From NCBI GenBank assembly GCA_963761475.1, contig CAVXGT010000019.1, positions 434,001 through 498,000 of the forward strand: a DNA stretch of 64,000 bases. Direction: 5' to 3'. How positions within the stretch are numbered: the first letter of the stretch is position 1; every line of letters begins with the position of its first letter. Positions 1-9,132 of the stretch are shown piece after piece. A program made the translations under genes and the position numbers. A model generated the notes under the pieces. The model was not told the DNA's origin and searched no databases. It saw only the letters and a list, made by a program, of their open reading frames with translations. Source of the stretch: Ga0077555 sp963761475 (GTDB lineage Bacteria > Pseudomonadota > Alphaproteobacteria > Rhizobiales > Hyphomicrobiaceae).

Positions 1-48
1 TAGCGGCCTGCATCCACGTCTGATAAATCTAGTATCGCCCGAAACAAG

Positions 49-74
49 AGCGCCCCGGATCCGGGGCGCTTTTT
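49..74 (+). terminator. Rho-independent terminator of a gene upstream of the window
   Basis: A perfect 10-bp inverted repeat (positions 49-58 and 61-70) with a two-base loop is followed by a short T run. It ends a transcript entering from the left, and shows that the first binding-protein gene starts a new unit. Confidence 0.75.
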
Positions 75-90
75 CGTGGAAGGAGGAAAC

Positions 91-1674
91 ATGCTCAAGC
101 CGCTTGGATTGGCGGCTGTGTCGGTGCTCGGCCTGGTGGCCACTGCCGATATGGTCGCTGCGCAGACTCCCAAAAAAGGTGGCATTCTGCAATTCGCCGT
201 GGTCGCGGAACCGCCAACGACCGACTGTCACGGCACTGGCACCTTTGCCATGGTGCATCCCGTCGCTCCGCAGTACTCGACACTGCTGAAGTTCGTCGGG
301 GCGCACGACAACCTCAAAATCGTCGGTGATCTCGCCGAAAGCTGGGAGCAGGCCAAGGACGGCCTCACCTACACCTTCAAGCTCCGCAAGGGCGTGAAGT
401 TCCACGACGGCTCGGACTTCACGGCGGCCGATATCAAGGCCACGTACGAGCGGATCGCCAATCCGAAGGATGGCGTCATCTCCTTCCGCAAGGCCGTGCA
501 CGGCGATATCGGTGAGATCCTGACGCCGGACCCCTTCACCGTCGTCTTCAAGATGAAGAAGCCCAATGCCTCGATGGAGTTGCATTTCGCTTCGCCCTTC
601 AACTGCGTCTACTCCGCTGCCAAACTCGCCAAGGATCCGCGCTATCCTGAGAAGGAAGTCATGGGCACCGGCGCCTTCCAGTTCGTCGAGCACGTTAAGG
701 GCTCGCATTGGATCGCCAAGCGCTTCGACGGCTACTGGCAGAAGGACAGGCCCTACCTCGACGGCTACAAGGCCTTTTTCGTCAAATCGGCGGGTGTGGT
801 GCCGGGCATGCGGGGCGGCCAGTTTGATGCCGAATTCCGTGGCCGCACTCCTGCCGAGCGCGATCAGCTCGTCGCCGCCATGAAGGACCAGGTCACGGTT
901 ATGGAGGGCCCCTGGATCACCAACATCCTGATCACCTTCAATACCGAGAAGAAGCCGTTCGACGATGTGCGGGTGCGGCGTGCCCTCACGCTTGCGATCG
1001 ATCGGTGGGGAGGTGGCGACAGCCTCGGCAAGGTGACGCTCATCAAGGGTGTCGGCGGCGTTTTCCGCCCAGGTTCGCCCTGGGCGCTTCCCAATGCAGA
1101 GCTCGAGAAGCTGCCGGGCTTCGGTCGTGACATCAACAAGAGCCGCGAGGAGGCCATGCGCCTGCTCAAGGAAGCCGGTGTCGACAAACTCAAGGTCAAG
1201 CTCTTGAACCGAACGGTGGCGCAGCCGTTCACGCCCGCCGGCATCTATGTCATCGACCAGTGGCGGCGGATCGGGGTTGAGACCGAGCATGTGCAGGTCG
1301 AAACCAAGCTCTGGTTCGATGGCATGGCCAACGGCACATTCGACGCGGCGGTGCAGAACATCTCCGACTTCGCCGATGATCCCAACGCACAGTTCAACAC
1401 GCTGCTCTCCAAGAATGTGTCGTCGATCGCCTACTCTCGCCACACCGACCGAAAAATCGACGAGATGTACGATCTGCAGTCGCGCACGATCGATCCGGCA
1501 GCCCGGCTCAAAATCGTGAACGACCTCGAGCGCTACACGCACGAGGCCGCCTACAACGTTCCGCTGCTCTGGTATCAGCGGATCGTGGTCAACCATAAGA
1601 AGGTCAAGGGCTGGGAGTTGCCACCCTCCCACTTCGGTGGGCAGACGTTGACCGACGTCTGGCTCGATCAGTAA
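91..1674 (+). CDS. Periplasmic substrate-binding protein of a dipeptide/oligopeptide ABC transporter (first copy)
   Basis: A 527-residue extracytoplasmic solute receptor of the SBP_bac_5 family (DppA/OppA-like). It has an N-terminal signal peptide of about 24 residues ending VAA before QTPKKGG, then the bilobed binding fold with family blocks such as GLTYTFKLRKGVKFHDG, RPYLDGYKA and the late DFADDPNAQF segment. I chose the ATG at 91 because AGGAGG lies 5 nt upstream; a GTG at 76 is in frame but would precede that site. It is strongly similar, almost without gaps, to the next gene, and both precede one DppB/DppC permease pair. The substrate cannot be told: family members bind peptides, opines, glutathione or drugs. 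Confidence 0.9.
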   Translation: MLKPLGLAAVSVLGLVATADMVAAQTPKKGGILQFAVVAEPPTTDCHGTGTFAMVHPVAPQYSTLLKFVGAHDNLKIVGDLAESWEQAKDGLTYTFKLRKGVKFHDGSDFTAADIKATYERIANPKDGVISFRKAVHGDIGEILTPDPFTVVFKMKKPNASMELHFASPFNCVYSAAKLAKDPRYPEKEVMGTGAFQFVEHVKGSHWIAKRFDGYWQKDRPYLDGYKAFFVKSAGVVPGMRGGQFDAEFRGRTPAERDQLVAAMKDQVTVMEGPWITNILITFNTEKKPFDDVRVRRALTLAIDRWGGGDSLGKVTLIKGVGGVFRPGSPWALPNAELEKLPGFGRDINKSREEAMRLLKEAGVDKLKVKLLNRTVAQPFTPAGIYVIDQWRRIGVETEHVQVETKLWFDGMANGTFDAAVQNISDFADDPNAQFNTLLSKNVSSIAYSRHTDRKIDEMYDLQSRTIDPAARLKIVNDLERYTHEAAYNVPLLWYQRIVVNHKKVKGWELPPSHFGGQTLTDVWLDQ

Positions 1675-1688
1675 ACCTCGCAACACTG

Positions 1689-1710
1689 CCGCCCTGCGCA
1701 GGCAGGGCGG
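1689..1710 (+). other. Stem-loop between the two binding-protein genes
   Basis: A 9-bp perfect stem (1689-1697 with 1702-1710) and a 4-base loop lie 15 nt after the first stop codon, followed only by a short TTT. Such hairpins after binding-protein genes often stabilise the upstream message or cause partial termination, which would make the first receptor more abundant than the downstream genes. The role is inferred; the structure is plain. Confidence 0.5.
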
Positions 1711-1744
1711 TGCCTTTCACGACCATAACAACAAGGTTCAACAG

Positions 1745-3337
1745 ATGCTTGCAAGACACTTGCTTGCGGTGCTCGGGACGGGTGCGCTCGCACTCGGATC
1801 GGTGCTGTCCCACTCCGCTAACGCCAATACGCCGAAGAAGGGCGGCACGCTCAACTTCTCCGTCGTTGCCGAGCCGCCCACGCTCGATTGCCATGGTGTG
1901 ACGACGTTCGCGTTCGCACATCCGGCGCGCCCGCACTACTCGACACTGCTCAAGTGGCAGGGCGACGTTCAGAGCCAGAAGATCGTCGGCGATCTCGCGA
2001 CGGGCTGGGACGTATCGAAGGACGGTCTCGCCTACACCTTCAAGCTCCACTCGGGCGTCAAGTTCCACGATGGCGCGCCGATGACGTCGGAGGACGTCAA
2101 GGCGAGCTACCAGCGCATCATTAACCCGCCGGAGGGCGTGCTGTCGGTTCGGCGGGCGCTGTTCCAGTCGATCAAGGAGATCGACACGCCGGATGCGCAG
2201 ACGGTGGTGTTCAAGCTGAAATCGCCGGACGCTTCGCTGCTGACCAATTTCGCCTCGCCCTGGAACTGCATCTACCGGGCGGCCAAGCTGAAGGAGGATC
2301 CTAAGTTTCCGGAGAAGACGATCCTCGGCACCGGTGCCTACACCTTCGTCGAGTACGTCAAGGGCTCGCACTGGACGGGCAAGCGGTTCGACGGCTACTT
2401 CCTCAAGGACCGGCCTTATCTCGACGGCTACAAGGCTTATTTCGTCAAGTCGGCCGGCGTGGTGCCGGGCATCATCGGTGGCCAGTTCGATGCAGAGTTC
2501 CGCGGGCGGACGCCAAAGGAGCGTGATCAGCTCGTTGCCGGTATGAAGGAGAACGCACTGGTGACGGAGGGGCCGTGGGTGACGAACCTGCTGTTCACCT
2601 TCAACGTCGCCAAGAAGCCATTCGACGACGTGCGGGTGCGCCGCGCGCTGACCATGGCGGTCGACCGGCACGGCGGCTCGGCGGCCCTCTCGAAAATATC
2701 GATGCTCAAGTTCGTTGGTGGCCTGCTGCGTCCGGGCTATGAGCTCGCCCGTAGCGAGGCCGAGCTCGCGCAGTTCCCGGGTTTCAGCAAGGACATCGAA
2801 AAGTCCCGGGCGGAGGCGCGGCGACTTCTGGCGGAAGCCGGGCAATCGAAGCTCAAGATCAAGCTCGTCAACCGCAACGTGGCGGAGCCCTATACGCCGG
2901 GTGGCATCTTCCTGATCGACCAGTGGCGGCGGATCGGGGTCGAGGTCGAGCATACGCAACTCGAGACCAAGCTCTACTTCGATGCCATGCGTGCTGGCAA
3001 CTTCGACATCATCATGGAGTTCATTTCCGACTTTGCCGACGATCCCTCCTCGCAGTTCGACAAGTTCCTGACCAAGGACAAGTCATCGCGGGCGGCGTCG
3101 GGGCATACGGACACGGAAATGAACCGGTTGTTTGACCTGCAGGCAGCGGCAGTGACGGCGGAGGACCGGCGCGCGAAGGTTCGTGCCTTCGAGGCGCGGG
3201 CGCTGACCGAGGTCTATTCGGCGCCCCTGCTTTGGTGGCAGCGGATTATCGTGCGCCACAAGAAGATCCGGGACTGGGAGCACCACAACAACCACTTTAC
3301 CGCATCTGATCTCGTCAACGTCTGGTTAGACCAGTAA
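1745..3337 (+). CDS. Periplasmic substrate-binding protein of a dipeptide/oligopeptide ABC transporter (second copy)
   Basis: A 530-residue SBP_bac_5 protein and a close paralogue of the preceding gene, sharing blocks such as VVAEPPT, DCHG, RPYLDGYKA, SAGVVPG and GQFDAEFRGRTP in the same order. Its signal peptide is about 27 residues, ending SANA before NTPKKGG. The start at 1745 has only a weak AAGG site upstream. It is followed 56 bp later by the DppB-type permease gene. Two binding proteins for one permease pair usually means two specificities, or one recently duplicated receptor. Substrate unknown. Confidence 0.9.
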   Translation: MLARHLLAVLGTGALALGSVLSHSANANTPKKGGTLNFSVVAEPPTLDCHGVTTFAFAHPARPHYSTLLKWQGDVQSQKIVGDLATGWDVSKDGLAYTFKLHSGVKFHDGAPMTSEDVKASYQRIINPPEGVLSVRRALFQSIKEIDTPDAQTVVFKLKSPDASLLTNFASPWNCIYRAAKLKEDPKFPEKTILGTGAYTFVEYVKGSHWTGKRFDGYFLKDRPYLDGYKAYFVKSAGVVPGIIGGQFDAEFRGRTPKERDQLVAGMKENALVTEGPWVTNLLFTFNVAKKPFDDVRVRRALTMAVDRHGGSAALSKISMLKFVGGLLRPGYELARSEAELAQFPGFSKDIEKSRAEARRLLAEAGQSKLKIKLVNRNVAEPYTPGGIFLIDQWRRIGVEVEHTQLETKLYFDAMRAGNFDIIMEFISDFADDPSSQFDKFLTKDKSSRAASGHTDTEMNRLFDLQAAAVTAEDRRAKVRAFEARALTEVYSAPLLWWQRIIVRHKKIRDWEHHNNHFTASDLVNVWLDQ

Positions 3338-3393
3338 CATGGGTTGGCCGGGGTCGCATGATCCCGGCCGCCCTCTCGCCGGGAAGAGCAACG

Positions 3394-4347
3394 ATGCTTG
3401 GCTACGTTTTCAAGCGCCTCCTGATGGTGATTCCGACCCTGCTTGGGGTTGCGGTTGCCGTCTTCTTTCTCATTCGCGTCATGCCGGGTGATCCGGTGGT
3501 GGTGAAGCTCAGGGCCGACGGCGCTGCCGTGACCGAGGAGACCATCCAGGCCGAACGCAAGCGGCTCGGGCTGGACCAACCGCTGATCGTGCAGTTCAAG
3601 GACTACATGTTCGGCCTGGTGAAGCTCGATCTCGGCAAGTCGCTGTGGACCGGCCAGTCGGTGTCGGGAGAAATCGCGCTGAGATTTCCGGTCTCGTTCC
3701 AGGTCGCGATCATGGCGACGCTGATCGCGGTGCTGCTTGCCATTCCACTCGGGACGATCTCGGCGGTCTACAAGGACAGCTGGATCGACAACACGATTCG
3801 CGTGCTGGCGGTCTCGGGCCTTGCCATCCCCGGGTTCTGGCTCGGCATGCTCATCATTCTGGCGCTGCTCAACTTCTTCCAGTGGCTGCCGAAGATAGGC
3901 TACGTCTCGATCTTCGAGGATCCCATCACCAATCTCTCGGCGCTGATCTGGCCGGCACTGTCGGTGGGCTATCGGTATGCGGCCGTTGCCACGCGCATGA
4001 TGCGATCTGCGCTGCTCGAAGTTCTGCGGGAGGACTACATCCGCACAGCGCGCGCAAAGGGCGTCTACCAGCGCCTGGTGACGCGTCGGCATGCGCTGCG
4101 CAACGCCATGCTACCGGTGGTCACGGTGATCGGGCTCGAGTTCGCCTTTCTGATCGGCGGCCTCGTTGTGACCGAACAGGTCTTCAACCTCAACGGGATC
4201 GGCAAGTTGTTCGTGGATGCCACAGCGCGCGGCGACTTCACGCTCATCCAGGGGCTGGTGCTGCTGATCGCAACTATCTTCGTGATCGTCAACCTGCTGG
4301 TCGACCTGCTCTATGCAGCGCTCGATCCGCGCATCCGTCTCGCCTGA
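3394..4347 (+). CDS. ABC transporter permease, DppB/OppB type
   Basis: A 317-residue inner-membrane permease. The first membrane segment carries the DppB-family pattern YVFKRLLMVIPTLLG followed by IRVMPGDP, then the long periplasmic loop and five more hydrophobic segments. The ATPase-coupling loop (EAA loop) reads RTARAKGVYQRLV near residues 215-235. I prefer the ATG at 3394 over one at 3358 because GGAAGAG precedes it and the family begins with this segment. It pairs with the next gene to form the heterodimeric channel. No ATP-binding subunit gene lies in the window. Confidence 0.9.
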   Translation: MLGYVFKRLLMVIPTLLGVAVAVFFLIRVMPGDPVVVKLRADGAAVTEETIQAERKRLGLDQPLIVQFKDYMFGLVKLDLGKSLWTGQSVSGEIALRFPVSFQVAIMATLIAVLLAIPLGTISAVYKDSWIDNTIRVLAVSGLAIPGFWLGMLIILALLNFFQWLPKIGYVSIFEDPITNLSALIWPALSVGYRYAAVATRMMRSALLEVLREDYIRTARAKGVYQRLVTRRHALRNAMLPVVTVIGLEFAFLIGGLVVTEQVFNLNGIGKLFVDATARGDFTLIQGLVLLIATIFVIVNLLVDLLYAALDPRIRLA

Positions 4348-4362
4348 CGAGGAGGTCCTTCC

Positions 4363-5262
4363 ATGGCCAACGTCACACTCTCCGATGGCTTTTCGTCAGT
4401 CCTGCCGAAACGGCCGAATGCCTTTGTCAGCTTCGCCAAGAGCCAGCCACTGGGCTTTGTGGGCTTGCTGATCGTCATCGCCTATTTCGTTATGGCTCTC
4501 GGTGCGGCTTGGATCGCACCGCATCATCCTGAAGCCGTTGATTTCGGCGCCATGCTCGCAAAGCCGAGCCCGGACCATATCTTCGGCACCGACCAGTACG
4601 GGCGCGATGTGTTCTCGCGGCTCGTCTATGGATCGCGAACGGCGCTCGGGGTCGGCATCCTGTCTGCGCTGTTTGGTTGCACCGTCGGTGCGTTGCTCGG
4701 GGCGGCGTCCGGCTATTTCGGCGGCGTGATCGACAACGTCATCCAGCGCGTGGTCGACATCATGCTGTCGTTTCCGATCATCATCCTCGCCATGGTGGTG
4801 GTGGCGGTGCTCGGTCGCAATGTGGTTGGCGGCATCGATCTCAACCTGATCGTGGCCATCGCCATTCCGATGATTCCGAAGATGGCGCGCATTGCGCGAT
4901 CCTCGACGTTGTCGATTGCGCAGATGCCTTATATCGACGCGGCGCGGACGGCAGGCTACAGCCATAGCCGGATCGTGCTGCGGCACATCCTGCCGAACAT
5001 CGTGGCTCCCTACCTGATCATGGTCACGGCCTTCATTGCCCAAGCTATTCTGCTCGAAGCCTCGCTATCGTTCCTAGGGCTTGGCGTTACCGAGCCGACG
5101 CCGGCTTGGGGTCTGATGCTGTCGGGCTCGTCGGCTGACTTCTATCAGGCTGCGCCTTGGATGATTCTGTTTCCGGGCCTAGCCATCACCCTTGCCGTGT
5201 TCGCCTTCAATCTCCTCGGCGACAGCCTCAGGGATTGGTTGGATCCGAAGCTGAAGACCTGA
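4363..5262 (+). CDS. ABC transporter permease, DppC/OppC type
   Basis: A 299-residue permease partner of the preceding DppB-type gene, 15 bp downstream with an AGGAGG site before its ATG. It has the OppC N-terminal segment, the conserved HIFGTDQYGRDVFSRLVYGSR block, five or six membrane segments and the EAA loop DAARTAGYSHSRIVLRHILP. The C-terminal EASLSFLGLGV and PAWGLML blocks are typical of the family. The gene ends the transporter unit: a terminator hairpin follows 30 bp after the stop, so DppD/DppF-type ATPases must be encoded elsewhere. Confidence 0.9.
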   Translation: MANVTLSDGFSSVLPKRPNAFVSFAKSQPLGFVGLLIVIAYFVMALGAAWIAPHHPEAVDFGAMLAKPSPDHIFGTDQYGRDVFSRLVYGSRTALGVGILSALFGCTVGALLGAASGYFGGVIDNVIQRVVDIMLSFPIIILAMVVVAVLGRNVVGGIDLNLIVAIAIPMIPKMARIARSSTLSIAQMPYIDAARTAGYSHSRIVLRHILPNIVAPYLIMVTAFIAQAILLEASLSFLGLGVTEPTPAWGLMLSGSSADFYQAAPWMILFPGLAITLAVFAFNLLGDSLRDWLDPKLKT

Positions 5263-5573
5263 CGCGGCTGCCCGAGGTCGGCCCGTAAAGAGATGGCAGG
5301 CGGTGTGAGATACCGGCTGCCATTTTCTTTTCGATGAGGCCGGGCGGTGCAGATCGGTCGCGGATGCGCAGCCGGCTCGGGATGCCGCATCATGCATTGG
5401 TTTGGCTCGATTGGGCTTGTCATGGCGAATCATACCGACGCTAGGCGACGGTATCACGCGTTCTGGTCGGGCCTGGAGATCTGGTCAGCCGATCGCGCAT
5501 GCGATTGGCGGTGGGGCACTGCGCTGCAGGGTGTTTGCCTGCAGCCAGACAGTGGCGTTGGCCCCTGGATTGC
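5263..5573. other. Intergenic stretch between convergent units
   Basis: This 311-bp gap has no convincing gene. It holds the terminator at 5293-5332, a 6-bp inverted repeat (ATACCG at 5431-5436 with CGGTAT near 5449-5454) and an 8-bp stem-loop at 5523-5545 that may end the leftward lipoprotein transcript. Confidence 0.5.
5293..5332 (+). terminator. Rho-independent terminator of the peptide transporter unit
   Basis: The 5' arm 5293-5304 pairs with 5312-5323 with a single G-G mismatch (7 + 4 bp), and the T-rich tract TTTTCTTTT follows. It lies 30 bp after the DppC-type stop codon. Confidence 0.75.
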
Positions 5574-6224
5574 TCAGCCGGAACCCGGTGCTGTCTGGTC
5601 GAAACCGACGAACACCTCAAACTCGCCGGCACGCGCGCCGACGGGGACGTCGAACGAGATGGTCTTGACGACCGAGAAGTAGCCAATCGGTTTGTCTAGG
5701 CTGACGGCGACGTCTACCGATGCCTTGTCCGACAGGATGCGGGCGCGCTTGGCGTCGGTGACGAATACGTTGACGGGGAGGGATACGGCGCCCGTCTGCC
5801 CTTTCGGGCCGAGCAGGATGCGGCCGGAGAAGCCGAACTTCACTGTGACGCGGGTTCCCTGGATCTGGCATTCGCGCGCGGTTTGCGTGATCTCGCCGCG
5901 GTGGCGAACGGCCAAGCCGTCGCCGATCTTGCCGGTCTCGTAGACGGTGACGTGGTGATCCCGCGGCCAGACGCTGAAACGCGGGCATCCGCCGGCGAAT
6001 TCGGCACCAACCGCCATCGGCGAATTGGCCTTGGCAGCGGTAAGCATGTGCTCGTGGGTGATGCCTTTGTCGGCGCTCTTCGATGCGTTGCCGCCGCCGA
6101 ACATGCCGCCGCCAATACCAGAGGTAATGGACGACATGCCACAACCGCCTAACGGTAGTGCAGCAATAGCTGCCACCAAGAGGCCAGCGGCATTGCGCCG
6201 AAGGCAAGATCCTGATTGAACCAC
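5574..6224 (-). CDS. Hypothetical lipoprotein
   Basis: An unrecognised protein of about 216 residues. The N-terminus has a basic patch (LRRN), a hydrophobic stretch and a lipobox LGGC near residues 26-29, followed by a glycine/serine-rich linker, so it is probably an outer-membrane or periplasmic lipoprotein. The C-terminal 150 residues alternate short hydrophobic strands, suggesting a beta fold. I chose the GTG at 6224 because GGGGA lies 7 nt upstream; an in-frame ATG at 6254 has no ribosome site and would bury the signal peptide. It is transcribed away from ispH and faces the peptide transporter. No function can be assigned from context. Confidence 0.65.
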   Translation of the reverse strand: MVQSGSCLRRNAAGLLVAAIAALPLGGCGMSSITSGIGGGMFGGGNASKSADKGITHEHMLTAAKANSPMAVGAEFAGGCPRFSVWPRDHHVTVYETGKIGDGLAVRHRGEITQTARECQIQGTRVTVKFGFSGRILLGPKGQTGAVSLPVNVFVTDAKRARILSDKASVDVAVSLDKPIGYFSVVKTISFDVPVGARAGEFEVFVGFDQTAPGSG

Positions 6225-6406
6225 GCTATCCCCGTCCCGTTTGTGCCGCGGCATCTCATGTGCCACTGACTCGGCGCCCCCGCGCTTCGGTTGGTGACCT
6301 TGTCTCTTGTTACGACTGAATGTCAAGTGTAGCACCTCAGTTATAACAGTCGTCTTTTGCGCCCGATCAAAGGCTGGGTGCGCAGACAACGGAACGATTG
6401 GCCCAA

Positions 6407-7408
6407 ATGTCACAAACCACGTCGAACCCGTCTTCATCTCGATCATCGAGCCGCCCGCCACTGACGATACTGCTGGCGGCCCCACGCGGCTTTTGTGCCG
6501 GAGTCGATCGCGCGATTCAGATCGTCGAGCTGGCCCTGAAGAAGTACGGCCCGCCCGTCTATGTGCGCCACGAGATCGTGCATAACCGGTTCGTCGTCGA
6601 ATCTTTGCGGCAGAAAGGTGCCGTATTTGTGGAGGAGCTGGACGAGATACCGGATACGTCAGCGCCTGTGATATTTTCGGCACATGGGGTTCCCAAGTCG
6701 GTGCCGGCAGCGGCGCGCGAGCGCAAGATGTTCTACCTGGATGCCACCTGCCCGCTGGTGTCGAAGGTGCATGTCGAGGCCGAGCGCCACCATGCCAGCG
6801 GCCTGGAGATCGTGCTGATCGGCCACGAGGGACACCCGGAAGTGGTGGGCACGATGGGGCAACTGCCGGATGGCGTCGTGCGGTTGGTAGAGACCGTCGC
6901 GGATGCCCAGGCGCTGAAGCCGCGCGATCCAGAAGCGCTCGCCTACATCACGCAGACGACGCTGTCGGTCGACGACACGGCCGAGATCGTGCAAACGCTC
7001 AAGAGCCGGTTTCCGAACATCGTGGGGCCGCACAAGGAAGACATCTGCTATGCGACCACCAACCGACAGGCGGCGGTGAAGGCGATCGCACCGCGATCCG
7101 ATTGCCTGCTGGTGGTCGGTGCCCCCAACAGCTCGAACTCGTTGCGGCTGGTCGAAGTCGCGGAGCGGGCGGGATGTGCGCGTGCGATCCTGGTGCAGCG
7201 GGCTGGCGATCTCGACTGGAGCAAGCTCACGGATATCGCGACGCTCGGCATTGCGGCCGGCGCTTCGGCGCCCGAGGTGCTGGTGGATGAGCTGATTGCG
7301 GCGCTGGGCGAGCGCTTCGAGGTGACGGTTGAGACGGTGCGGACGGCAGAAGAGCGGATCGCCTTCAACGTGCCGCGGGAGTTGCGCGATGCGGGTGCGG
7401 GCGGCTAA
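6407..7408 (+). CDS. ispH: 4-hydroxy-3-methylbut-2-enyl diphosphate reductase
   Basis: A cytoplasmic iron-sulfur enzyme, last step of the MEP isoprenoid pathway, giving IPP and DMAPP from HMBPP. The 333-residue protein has the three cysteines that bind the cluster, at 30 (GFCAGVD), 115 (DATCPLVSK) and 214 (DICYATTNRQ), plus the conserved HEIVHN, SAHGVP, GHEGHPEV and GAPNSSNS blocks. An in-frame TTG at 6398 is possible, but the ATG at 6407 is preferred. The 15 residues before the core are serine-rich and variable in the family. It heads the ispH-thrB-rnhA group common in Hyphomicrobiales. Confidence 0.97.
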   Translation: MSQTTSNPSSSRSSSRPPLTILLAAPRGFCAGVDRAIQIVELALKKYGPPVYVRHEIVHNRFVVESLRQKGAVFVEELDEIPDTSAPVIFSAHGVPKSVPAAARERKMFYLDATCPLVSKVHVEAERHHASGLEIVLIGHEGHPEVVGTMGQLPDGVVRLVETVADAQALKPRDPEALAYITQTTLSVDDTAEIVQTLKSRFPNIVGPHKEDICYATTNRQAAVKAIAPRSDCLLVVGAPNSSNSLRLVEVAERAGCARAILVQRAGDLDWSKLTDIATLGIAAGASAPEVLVDELIAALGERFEVTVETVRTAEERIAFNVPRELRDAGAGG

Positions 7409-7487
7409 GGGCTGGCGCTTGCCTCGCTCGGCAGATGGTGCGGGGTTGGTTCTGGGTGGCGGTTGACTTCAACAGCGGGAATGGACG

Positions 7488-8474
7488 ATGGCGGTCTATA
7501 CTGAAGTGACCGACGATGACCTGTCGGCGTTCATCGCCAGCTATGGCCTTGGCCAAGTGTTGTCCTGCAAGGGCATTGCCGAGGGAGTCGAGAACACCAA
7601 CTACCTCGTTGCGACCGAGCGAGGCCGGTACATCCTCACGCTTTACGAGCGGCGGGTGAAGGCGGAGGAGCTGCCGTTCTTTCTGGCGCTGATGGAGCAT
7701 CTGGCGGCGCGAGGGCTCAACTGTCCGACGCCGGTGCGCGATCTCGAGGGGCGGAACCTGCGGGAGTTGTCGGGCCGACCGGCGGCTCTGGTGACGTTTC
7801 TCGAGGGGCTTTGGGTGAAGCGGCCGGCCGTCGAGCATTGCCTTGCGGTCGGTGCCGAGTTGGCGCGGATGCATCTGGCTGCGGGTGATTTCACCATGGT
7901 CCGGCGCAATGGGCTTGGCCTGCAGGACTGGCGTGGGCTCTACGACTGGTTTGCGGACCGGGCGGATGAGATCAGGCCGGGGCTGGCGGCGGCGATCGAG
8001 GCAGAGCTCGCGGCGTTGGAAGCGCAATGGCCGCGCTCGCTGCCCTCCGGCGTCATCCACGCCGACCTCTTTCCCGACAACGTGTTCTTCCTCGAGAACA
8101 GGCTTTCCGGTCTGATCGACTTCTATTTCGCGTGCACGGACCAGCTCGCCTACGATGTTGCGGTCTGCCTCAATGCTTGGTGTTTCGAGGTGAGCGGACA
8201 ATTCAACCTGACCAAGAGCCAGGCGCTGTTGCGGGGCTACTGCAGCGTGCGGGCGCTTTCAGCGGACGAGCTTGCAGCGCTGCCGGTGCTGGCACGGGGG
8301 GCGGCGCTGCGGTTCCTGCTGACGCGGGCCTACGATTGGATCAACACGCCGCCGGGTGCGTTGGTGAAACGCAAGGACCCTCTCGAGTATCTGCGCCGCC
8401 TGCGCTTCCATCAGTCCATCAGTGCGGCCGCGGAGTATGGTGCCGACGTGCTCAAGGCCGGGCCGGTTTCATGA
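7488..8474 (+). CDS. thrB: Homoserine kinase (ThrB, aminoglycoside-phosphotransferase-like fold)
   Basis: The 328-residue protein phosphorylates homoserine in threonine synthesis. It belongs to the APH-fold homoserine kinases of alphaproteobacteria, not the GHMP kinases. Visible features are the N-terminal GIAEGVENTNYLV nucleotide loop, the catalytic HADLFPDNV loop (HxDxxxxN) and the metal-binding LIDFYFACTD. The length fits the family (about 320). Its stop codon overlaps the rnhA start by 4 bp, so the two are translationally coupled. Confidence 0.95.
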   Translation: MAVYTEVTDDDLSAFIASYGLGQVLSCKGIAEGVENTNYLVATERGRYILTLYERRVKAEELPFFLALMEHLAARGLNCPTPVRDLEGRNLRELSGRPAALVTFLEGLWVKRPAVEHCLAVGAELARMHLAAGDFTMVRRNGLGLQDWRGLYDWFADRADEIRPGLAAAIEAELAALEAQWPRSLPSGVIHADLFPDNVFFLENRLSGLIDFYFACTDQLAYDVAVCLNAWCFEVSGQFNLTKSQALLRGYCSVRALSADELAALPVLARGAALRFLLTRAYDWINTPPGALVKRKDPLEYLRRLRFHQSISAAAEYGADVLKAGPVS

Positions 8475-8944
8475 GTGCTGCCACGGACAGCCAACCGGAG
8501 GTGACGATCTTCACGGACGGGGCCTGCTCGGGCAACCCAGGACCTGGGGGATGGGGGGCGATCCTCGTTTCAGGCCCGCACCGCAAGGAGTTGAGCGGGG
8601 GCGAATCCCAGACCACCAACAATAGAATGGAGCTGCTGGCGGCGATCACGGCGCTGGAGGCGCTGAAGCGGGGATCGAAGGTGGAGCTTTGGACGGACAG
8701 TAACTACGTCAAGGACGGCATCACCAAGTGGATCCACGGATGGAAGCGCAATGGCTGGCGGACGGCCGACAAGAAGCCTGTGAAGAACGCGGAGCTTTGG
8801 CAACGGCTGGACGAGGCGGGCAAGCGCCACGAGATCTCGTGGCATTGGGTGAAGGGGCACGCGGGACATGCCGAGAACGAACGAGCCGACGAACTGGCGC
8901 GAGAAGGCATGGCGCCGTTCAAACGAGGCGCAAAGGGTAATTGA
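8471..8944 (+). CDS. rnhA: Ribonuclease HI
   Basis: A 157-residue endonuclease that cuts RNA in RNA-DNA hybrids. All four catalytic acidic residues are present: D16 (FTDGACSGNPGPGGWG), E54 (NNRMELLA), D76 (WTDSNYV) and D140 (NERADELA). The basic handle region around residues 85-103 is also present, as in E. coli RNase HI. It starts at an ATG overlapping the thrB stop (ATGA). Length and motifs are standard; no oddity. Confidence 0.97.
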   Translation: MSAATDSQPEVTIFTDGACSGNPGPGGWGAILVSGPHRKELSGGESQTTNNRMELLAAITALEALKRGSKVELWTDSNYVKDGITKWIHGWKRNGWRTADKKPVKNAELWQRLDEAGKRHEISWHWVKGHAGHAENERADELAREGMAPFKRGAKGN

Positions 8945-9132
8945 TTTTCGGAAACGGAAAAATAACCACTTCCCATTTTCGCGGTTCTTATATGCTGTGT
9001 AGTCGTTCGAATTAAGATGTTTTTGAAGGCTCGGAATTACTCTTTCCCCTGTCAAGACCGGTGGAAAACAACCGCGGTCGTTCTGGCAAATGAGCGCCGG
9101 ATCTCAGAGTGAATGTTGGGAGAGTACCAGTC

